A DNA stretch of 34,608 bases, taken from NCBI GenBank assembly GCA_028817855.1, contig JAPPOT010000447.1:1-34608 (forward strand), written 5' to 3'. The notes under the pieces are model-generated. The model worked only from the letters and a program-made list of their open reading frames with translations. It had not been told where the DNA came from and did no database searches. Shown here piece after piece: positions 29,351 to 34,608 of the stretch (the stretch's first letter is position 1; each line of letters starts with the position of its first letter). This DNA is from Myxococcales bacterium. GTDB taxonomy: Bacteria; Myxococcota_A; Polyangia; Polyangiales; JAFGIB01. The translations under genes and the position numbers were made by a program.

Positions 29351-32300
29351 CGGCTAGCCCGACCAGCAGCCGCGCGTCCAGATCGGTCAGCGGATCGCGC
29401 TCGCCCGCCAGGGCAGCGCGGGCCAGGACCCTGCCAGGCTCGGTGGAACGCATGGCCCGCGCCAGCGCACCGTAGCCGCGGGCGATCTCCGGCTCGCGCA
29501 GGTCGTGCGCGTCGCGCAGGATCTCCGAGATGTGGTCATGGACGCGGCCCAGGCCGATGCGGGCGCCGTCCGCCGAGGCGAAGTAGGTCTCCGCCTCGAG
29601 CCCGTGGATCAGGCCGCGCCTGCTGAACGCCGGCCGCCCCGCCGAGTCCACCACCCGCCGCCCATGCCGCGCGAAGACATGGTTGCGACCGGCACCGCGG
29701 GCCCCGCACTTGAGCGCGAGCACCTCCGCGCCGTCGAGCGGATCCTCGTAGTCCGTCCGCGCCTCGATACGGTCGATGGCGCCGGCGAGCGCGCGCGCGA
29801 AGCCCTGCTCGTCGAGGCCCTCGTCGTCGGACAGGTCCTGCAGCAGGGACTCGGTGGCGAAGGCGCACGGCGACGCGCCGCTCCGCTGCGCGGCCGCGAA
29901 GCCCATCCGCATCAACGCCTGCAGAATCGACAGCGCGCGCTCGGCGCCCTGCTCACGCATGATGTCCGCGATCGCACCCACGAGCAGGCGCCGCTCCAGC
30001 AGCGCCCCGGCGCCGACGATGTCGTGGCCGAGCGCCCGGGCGATGCGGTCCCTGCCCTCCTGCGCGCGCGCGAGCCAGGCCAGGCCGAAGATGGCTTCCT
30101 GGGTCGGCGTGGCCAGGCGGATGCGACTGGGATCGCGCAGCAGGTGTCCACGCACGCTCAGGCGCTCGCCGGCCTCGGCCTGCCCCTCCCGTGTCAGCGG
30201 CAGGAAGACGCCGACCTGATCGCCATCGAAGTCCGCCTCCATCATCACCGCCGCCATCGGATGCACCACCACGGCCGGCGACGCGCTGAGCTCTGGCCGA
30301 AACGCGAGGGTCGAGGTGAGCACCGGGCTCGGGCCGCGGCTCAGCAGCACCCAGCTGCGCGCCATCACCTGCTCCAGTGCCTGCCGCGCCTGCTCGCTGC
30401 GCTGCGCCACCGCCTCCTGCTCGCCGAGCTCGCGCGCCACGAGTGGCCCGAAGAGCGGCCAGGCCAGCGCCTCCGGCAGGCCGGCGCGGTCGATCTCGAG
30501 CCCCGCACCCGGCACGATCACCGCGCGCCCGCTGTACGCCACGCGCGCCGACGGCTGCAGGTGACACCCCTCGAGCAGGCTGTCGAAGAGCTCGCCGACG
30601 CGCGCCTCGAGACCGGCCGCCGCCCGCTGCTGCAACCCCGCGGGCGCAGCCTGGCCGATCCCATGCAGGCGCCGGTTGGCCTCCACCAGCGCGGCCCAAC
30701 CGGGCAGCTCGGGCAGCGCCCCGATGCACTCCAGCCGCTCGCCCGTAAGCCAGGGATGGGGCACGGGCGTGGCCAGCTCGAGGCGCTCCCCCTCCGGCTT
30801 CGCCAGCGACAGCTGCACCCCGCCCTGCTCGAGCTGCAGGGCGATCCCCACCGCCGCGAGCCGCCGCTGCAGGGCCGCAAAGCCCGGACTCGGCGCGGCG
30901 GCCTGAGCCAGGGGCGCCGCGCGCAGCTCCGCTGCCAGGGCATCGTGCTCCCCGCGGCGCAGGTCGCGCGTGTTGAAGAGCTCACGCACGGTCTCGTGCG
31001 CGCCGACCTCGCGCAGGCTGCGGTAGTCGAGCGGGCCGAGCGCCTGCGGCGCCGCACCAGGATGCACCGCGAGCACCTCACGGGCGCGCGGACCGCAAGC
31101 GCCCCAATACACCGGGCCGGCCGTGCTCGGCCGCTCCAGGAGCGCCCCAGCGTCGGGGTCGCGCAGCGGGCGCAGGCCGTCCTCCGGCAACCCGGCCTCG
31201 ACCAGCTCGCGGCGCAGCGTTTCGTCGTCCATGCTCTCGAAGGGTGCGGCGACCACCGCCTGCCCACGGTGCAGCGCCAGCTCCCCGAGCAGCGCCTCGC
31301 GCAGCTGTCCGAAGTTCATTCGCGTGGGCACTCCCAGGGCGTGGTAGAGGAGCTCGACGCGGCGCCCGTCGGGCAGGTCGGGCATGCGCTCGTCGGGCAG
31401 GATCGCGCTCACCACACCCTTGGCGCCGTGGCGGTTGGAGAGCCGGTCGCCCACCTCCACCAGCCCGTCGTCGCTCGCCAGCTTGCGCGCAGCGATCGCG
31501 CTGATGACCAGGCCATCCTCGTAGTTGGCGCCGCCCCAACACACGAAAGCGGTCAGCAGGTTGCGACCGCACCAGAAGTCGCGCTCGTCCGGCTCTTCGC
31601 CGCTCTGCACCAGCGCGCGCTCGGGCTGGGCGGGCACCCGCCACTGGCGCATCATGTTCGCGCCCATCAGCGCTCGGTTGGCATCGTCGTACTGCAGCAC
31701 CGGGATCATCGAGGCGGTTACCGAGATGCGCCGGACCGGTGCCCGGTCGTCGATCACCAACCGCCGCCCGCGGATCGCGGCGCCACGGGCGATCGACACC
31801 ACGCGGCCCACATCGCCGCCCTCCGGAGTCATCACCGGGCAGATGCGCCCCTTCTGGCCGGGGTCGACGTAGCGATCGCGGTTCAGGATCAACAGCCTTC
31901 GCGGGCTCTCGGCCGCGTCCATCCAGTTGTTGTCCGCGAAGGGCATGACGCTCACCACGGGCGAGCCGGCCGGCGGCTCCGGATCGAGCAGGAAGCCGCG
32001 CACCCACTGGCCGATCGCGAGCCATGCCCGGGCCATGGCGACGTCCCAGGGCAGCTCCGGCGGGGCCTCCGCGATGCGCCGCTCCAGGTGGCGATGCAGC
32101 TGCTCGCCCACGCACAGGATCTCCTCGCGGTCGAGCGCCGGGCTCGCCGCCGTGGGCAGCACGACGAGGCGCTGTCCCTCGAGGTGGAAGACGCCGCGCG
32201 CGTCGGGTCGAGGGAGGTCGTCGATCGCGAGCTCCACCGCGCCCTCTCCGTCGCCGACGGTCAGCTCGATGCGCGTCGTGTGCTCCGAGGCCACCCGACA

Positions 32301-32405
32301 GCGATAGCTTCGCAGCGGTACCCGCGACGAGAGCAGCTCGGGGAGCCCCTCCATCACGAAGCGCTCGTAGGACTCGCGGTGCCAGAACGGGATCACGTCT
32401 TCCAT
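29331..32405 (-). CDS. Single-chain miniature RNA polymerase (fused, reduced beta and beta-prime)
   Basis: This 1,024-residue protein carries bacterial multisubunit polymerase motifs in beta-then-beta-prime order. Beta-like: GQKGRICPVMTPEGGDVG (183-200), QYDDANRALMGANMMRQ (238-254), GANYEDGLVIS (292-302), GDRLSNRHGAKGVVS (319-333), LGVPTRMNFGQ (357-367) and a C-terminal clamp region near 401-480. Beta-prime-like: ELATPVPHPW (543-552), a clamp-helix-like VEANRRL (574-580), YSGRAVIVPG (624-633), the catalytic loop EADFDGDQ (723-730) with all three Asp, F-loop-like KCGARGAG (899-906) and bridge-helix-like YFASADGARIGLG (941-953). Missing: beta N-terminal lobes, most of the flap, the beta-prime zinc finger and a recognisable trigger loop. 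Start 32405 follows GGGGGAGGAG within the sigma gene. It presumably makes RNA from DNA; catalysis is unproven. Confidence 0.88.
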   Translation of the reverse strand: MEDVIPFWHRESYERFVMEGLPELLSSRVPLRSYRCRVASEHTTRIELTVGDGEGAVELAIDDLPRPDARGVFHLEGQRLVVLPTAASPALDREEILCVGEQLHRHLERRIAEAPPELPWDVAMARAWLAIGQWVRGFLLDPEPPAGSPVVSVMPFADNNWMDAAESPRRLLILNRDRYVDPGQKGRICPVMTPEGGDVGRVVSIARGAAIRGRRLVIDDRAPVRRISVTASMIPVLQYDDANRALMGANMMRQWRVPAQPERALVQSGEEPDERDFWCGRNLLTAFVCWGGANYEDGLVISAIAARKLASDDGLVEVGDRLSNRHGAKGVVSAILPDERMPDLPDGRRVELLYHALGVPTRMNFGQLREALLGELALHRGQAVVAAPFESMDDETLRRELVEAGLPEDGLRPLRDPDAGALLERPSTAGPVYWGACGPRAREVLAVHPGAAPQALGPLDYRSLREVGAHETVRELFNTRDLRRGEHDALAAELRAAPLAQAAAPSPGFAALQRRLAAVGIALQLEQGGVQLSLAKPEGERLELATPVPHPWLTGERLECIGALPELPGWAALVEANRRLHGIGQAAPAGLQQRAAAGLEARVGELFDSLLEGCHLQPSARVAYSGRAVIVPGAGLEIDRAGLPEALAWPLFGPLVARELGEQEAVAQRSEQARQALEQVMARSWVLLSRGPSPVLTSTLAFRPELSASPAVVVHPMAAVMMEADFDGDQVGVFLPLTREGQAEAGERLSVRGHLLRDPSRIRLATPTQEAIFGLAWLARAQEGRDRIARALGHDIVGAGALLERRLLVGAIADIMREQGAERALSILQALMRMGFAAAQRSGASPCAFATESLLQDLSDDEGLDEQGFARALAGAIDRIEARTDYEDPLDGAEVLALKCGARGAGRNHVFARHGRRVVDSAGRPAFSRRGLIHGLEAETYFASADGARIGLGRVHDHISEILRDAHDLREPEIARGYGALARAMRSTEPGRVLARAALAGERDPLTDLDARLLVGLAARRAAG

Positions 32406-32409
32406 AGCT

Positions 32410-32994
32410 TCACTCCTCCCCCTCTTCGTTCGGATGCCGCTGCCGCCAGCTGTCGCGCAGGGCAGAGCGCGCGCTGTGCAGGCGCGACTTCACCGTGCCG
32501 CTGGGGACGCCGATCCGATCGGCGATCTCGGCGATCGGCAGCTCCTGCTCGTAGACCATCGCGAGCAGCTCGCGAGGGGGGCCCGGCAGCTCCCTCAGCA
32601 GGGCCTGCATGGCCTGCTGCCGCTGGCGGCGCTCGAGCGCCGCGGCCGGCTCGGGCGGCATCGCGTCACTCAGCAAGGCGGGGCGCTGCTCCAGATCCCT
32701 CTCCTCGACGCTCGGCTTGTCGCGTCGCCTCGAGAGGCTGCGCAGGTGGTTGAGCGCCAGGTTGCCCGCCATCACCGTGAGCCAACCCCCCAGGGCGCCA
32801 CGCCCATGCCAGCGGTCGGCCCGGGTCCAGAGCCTGAGCATCACTTCCTGGTAGAGATCGTCCACGGTCGCTGCGTCCGAGATCAGTCGGGAGAGCCGGC
32901 GCCGGATGGCCGGCCCGTGACGCTCGCGGAGCACCTCGAAGGCCCCCTCGTCGCCCGCCATCACCCGCTCGATCAGCGCCTGGTCGGTGAGCAT
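32410..32994 (-). CDS. ECF-type RNA polymerase sigma factor
   Basis: This 194-residue sigma-70 family protein has only regions 2 and 4. Region 2: GAFEVLRERHGPAIRRRLSR, VDDLYQEVMLRLW and GGWLTVMAGNLALNHLRS. Region 4: LLRELPGPPRELLAMVYEQELP, then the helix-turn-helix IAEIADRIGVPSGTVKSRLHSAR. The C-terminus is acidic (NEEGEE). The ATG at 32994 is preceded by AGAGG. Its TGA is four bases before the miniature polymerase ATG, whose ribosome site lies inside this gene, so the two are translationally coupled. No anti-sigma gene is adjacent. It may direct the host polymerase, the miniature polymerase, or both; the gene pairing favours the miniature one. Confidence 0.92.
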   Translation of the reverse strand: MLTDQALIERVMAGDEGAFEVLRERHGPAIRRRLSRLISDAATVDDLYQEVMLRLWTRADRWHGRGALGGWLTVMAGNLALNHLRSLSRRRDKPSVEERDLEQRPALLSDAMPPEPAAALERRQRQQAMQALLRELPGPPRELLAMVYEQELPIAEIADRIGVPSGTVKSRLHSARSALRDSWRQRHPNEEGEE

Positions 32995-33008
32995 CGTCTA
33001 CCTCTGTG

Positions 33009-33034
33009 GACACCGGCGCCCTGGGGCCGGTTCA
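33009..33034 (-). promoter_or_regulatory. Weak candidate ECF-type promoter in front of the sigma gene
   Basis: On the minus strand TGAACC (33034-33029) and TGTC (33012-33009) are separated by 16 bp, resembling the GAACC...CGTC pattern of autoregulated ECF promoters. The predicted transcript start would fall only about 8 bases before the ATG at 32994 and at the edge of the ribosome site, which argues against it. Confidence 0.25.
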
Positions 33035-33074
33035 GAGTTTCGGCGTGGCCGCAGCGGCGGCGGCGGCGGGAGCG

Positions 33075-33770
33075 CTATCCGCGATCGCGCACCGGCGTGC
33101 CGGTGGTCGCCGCCAGCTGCTCGTCCTCGATCCGCGCCTCGGTCAGCACGGCCCCGTCCAGGTTGGCGCCATCCAGCTTGGCGCCATCCAGGTGCGCACC
33201 GCTCAGGTCGGCACCGCTCAGGTCGGCACCGCTCAGGTCGGCGTCCGAGAAGAGCGCACGGCGCAGCTTGGCGCCGCTCAGGTTGGCACCGCGCAGGGCC
33301 GCACCGCGAAAGTTGGCGCCCCAGGCGAAGGCCCGCTCCAGGTCCGCGCCCTCGAGCCGGGAGAACTTCAGGTTGGCGCCCTCGAGGTTCGCCTCGAGCT
33401 TGGCGTGGCGCAGGTCGGCGCCGGAGAGGTCGGCCGACAGCAGGGTGGCCTCGGTCAGGTCCACGCGCGGCATCCGCGCCCGGGCGAGGTGGGCGTGCGC
33501 GAGGCGCGCGCCGACCGCCGTCACCCGCCCCAGGTCGGCGCCGATCAGGTTGGCGCGCGTCAGATCGGCGCCATCGAGCACCGCCCCGAAGAGGTTCGCG
33601 CCGTAGAGGTCGGCACCCGCCATGGCCGCGTCCCCCAGCTCCGCCTCGCTCAGCACGGAATCGCGCAGGTCGGCGGCCTCGAGCTTCACGCCGGGGAAGC
33701 TGCGCTCGCCCTCGGCATAACGCCGGAGCAGCGATTTCGCGTCCTGTGGGTGCTCCGTGGAGTCGGCCAT
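33075..33770 (-). CDS. Pentapeptide-repeat protein
   Basis: This 231-residue protein is built almost entirely of A(D/N)LXX pentapeptide repeats from about residue 30 to 215 (for example DLSGADLSGADLSGA, ANLDGAVL), forming a right-handed quadrilateral beta-helix. Some members (MfpA, Qnr) mimic DNA and bind gyrase; most have unknown targets. The N-terminus (DSTEHPQDAKSLLRRYAEGERSF) is a short helical cap. The ATG at 33770 follows AAGGGA. It lies 80 bp upstream of the sigma gene on the same strand and could be the first gene of its operon, or separate if a promoter lies in the gap. A DNA-mimic role towards the miniature polymerase is speculation. Confidence 0.9.
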   Translation of the reverse strand: MADSTEHPQDAKSLLRRYAEGERSFPGVKLEAADLRDSVLSEAELGDAAMAGADLYGANLFGAVLDGADLTRANLIGADLGRVTAVGARLAHAHLARARMPRVDLTEATLLSADLSGADLRHAKLEANLEGANLKFSRLEGADLERAFAWGANFRGAALRGANLSGAKLRRALFSDADLSGADLSGADLSGAHLDGAKLDGANLDGAVLTEARIEDEQLAATTGTPVRDRG

Positions 33771-33902
33771 CCGGGTCCCTTGCGGCTGGCAGGTCTATCA
33801 CGGCGGACCCGACTGGCCCAGATCGCACCCAATCCCCACTACCGGAACCGCGCACGCGTCCTAAATTGCCGATATCATGAGGCGGATGAGGGAGAGCAGG
33901 AC
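33771..33902. promoter_or_regulatory. Divergent intergenic region between the pentapeptide-repeat and permease genes
   Basis: This 132-bp gap separates divergent start codons. A short AT-richer stretch at about 33862-33878 (CTAAATTGCCGATATCA) is the likeliest promoter area. No firm hexamers were identified. Confidence 0.35.
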
Positions 33903-34608
33903 ATGAAGACCCTGGAGCGCCGGCTCGGGGTCGGGTCCGTGATCGCGATCAGCATCGGGGCCATGCTCGGCAGCGGACTGTTCGTGCTGCCCGGCATCGC
34001 CGCCAGCTACGCGGGGCCGTCGGTCTTCCTCGCCTACCTGGCCGCCGGAATCTTCGTGATCCCGGCTGCCCTCTCGAAGGCGGAGCTCGCGACCGCGATG
34101 CCAGAGTCGGGCGGGACCTACGTCTATATCGACCGCACCTTCGGGCCCATGGTGGGCACCGTCATGGGCCTGGGCCTGTGGCTATCGCTGCTGCTGAAGT
34201 CGGCCTTCGCGCTGGTGGGCTTCGGCGCCTACCTGATGGTGCTCTCGCCCGTGCCGATCAAGCCGGTCGCGCTGGCGCTGTGCTTGGGCGTGGTCGCGCT
34301 CAACGTGCGGGGCGTGCGCAAGGTCGGCAGGGTCCAGAGCTGGATCGTGATCATCGTGCTCTTCTCGCTCACCACGCTGGTGGTCTTCGGCAGCCTCACC
34401 TACCAGGGCGAGCGACTGGAGCCGCTCTTCCCCCATGGCACCGGTGGCTTTTGGTTCGCGGTGAGCTTCGTCTACATCTCCTACGCGGGCGTCACCAAGG
34501 TCGCGGCCATCGCCGAGGAGGTGGAAGACCCGGGGCGCAACCTGCCGATCGGCATCCTGGCCTCGCTGCTGCTGGTGACCGCGCTCTACACGACTGTCAC
34601 CCTGGTGC
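33903..34608 (+). CDS. APC-superfamily amino acid/amine permease (3' end outside window)
   Basis: The reading frame opens at ATG 33903 (MKTLERRLGVGSVIAISIGA) and is open to the window edge, giving the first 235 residues. The first helix contains IGAMLGSGLFVLPG, the diagnostic N-terminal motif of APC transporters. Several further hydrophobic helices follow, and AIAEEVEDPGRNLPIGI (near 34505-34560) matches the conserved loop before helix 7. An AGCAGGA ribosome site precedes the start. The substrate (an amino acid or a polyamine) is not determinable from this part. It is divergent from the pentapeptide-repeat gene. Confidence 0.9.
   Translation, partial: MKTLERRLGVGSVIAISIGAMLGSGLFVLPGIAASYAGPSVFLAYLAAGIFVIPAALSKAELATAMPESGGTYVYIDRTFGPMVGTVMGLGLWLSLLLKSAFALVGFGAYLMVLSPVPIKPVALALCLGVVALNVRGVRKVGRVQSWIVIIVLFSLTTLVVFGSLTYQGERLEPLFPHGTGGFWFAVSFVYISYAGVTKVAAIAEEVEDPGRNLPIGILASLLLVTALYTTVTLV

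Noticed and set aside
29505..32753. A 1,082-codon open frame on the plus strand opposite the miniature polymerase and sigma genes
   Set aside because: It is rich in Arg, His, Gln and Ala with no domain pattern. The minus strand has conserved polymerase motifs in order, so this is a shadow frame.

Overview
The window is about 70% GC, densely coded, and carries the repertoire expected of a large-genome Myxococcota (deltaproteobacterial) chromosome: a 1,331-residue Ser/Thr kinase fused to an AAA-type ATPase, helical repeats and a GAF-like domain; an FG-GAP-type lipoprotein; a multihaem c-type cytochrome lipoprotein; and the ATP-grasp/alpha-E/transglutaminase cluster. This placement comes from gene content only; there is no rRNA or marker gene to confirm it.

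Layout. 1-292: C-terminal end of a gene entering from the left. 341-415: tRNA-Gly(CCC). 650-5560: mixed housekeeping and accessory genes (ABC-F ATPase, FG-GAP lipoprotein, HSL-family esterase, HPF-like protein). Two MITE-like inverted-repeat elements lie at 5016-5179 and 5761-5942, each touching the stop codon of a neighbouring gene. 5939-15437: a divergent five-gene peptide-ligase-like cluster with two sets of circularly permuted ATP-grasp and alpha-E modules (separate on the minus strand, fused on the plus strand), a transglutaminase-DUF2126 protein and a second transglutaminase-like protein. 15482-23064: an MscS channel, the multihaem cytochrome and the large kinase, which has a promoter/operator-like region upstream.

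23189-29350: a same-strand operon of an ABC transporter (lipoprotein, permease, ATPase), a ureohydrolase with the features of the Ni-dependent guanidine hydrolase GdmH, and a fusion of two CbiX-like chelatase repeats with a DUF362-like domain. The arrangement suggests guanidine import and hydrolysis, with the chelatase-like protein as a possible nickel-handling factor in place of the HypA/HypB-type helpers known from cyanobacteria.

29331-33770 (minus strand): the most unusual part of the window. A pentapeptide-repeat protein is followed by an ECF-type sigma factor and, four bases after it, by a 1,024-residue single-chain miniature RNA polymerase. That chain carries bacterial beta motifs followed by beta-prime motifs, including the intact DFDGD catalytic loop, but lacks the beta N-terminal lobes, most of the flap, the beta-prime zinc finger and a recognisable trigger loop. 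A sigma factor translationally coupled to its own reduced polymerase is the best candidate here for an undescribed system. The window ends inside an APC-family permease gene (33903 onward).
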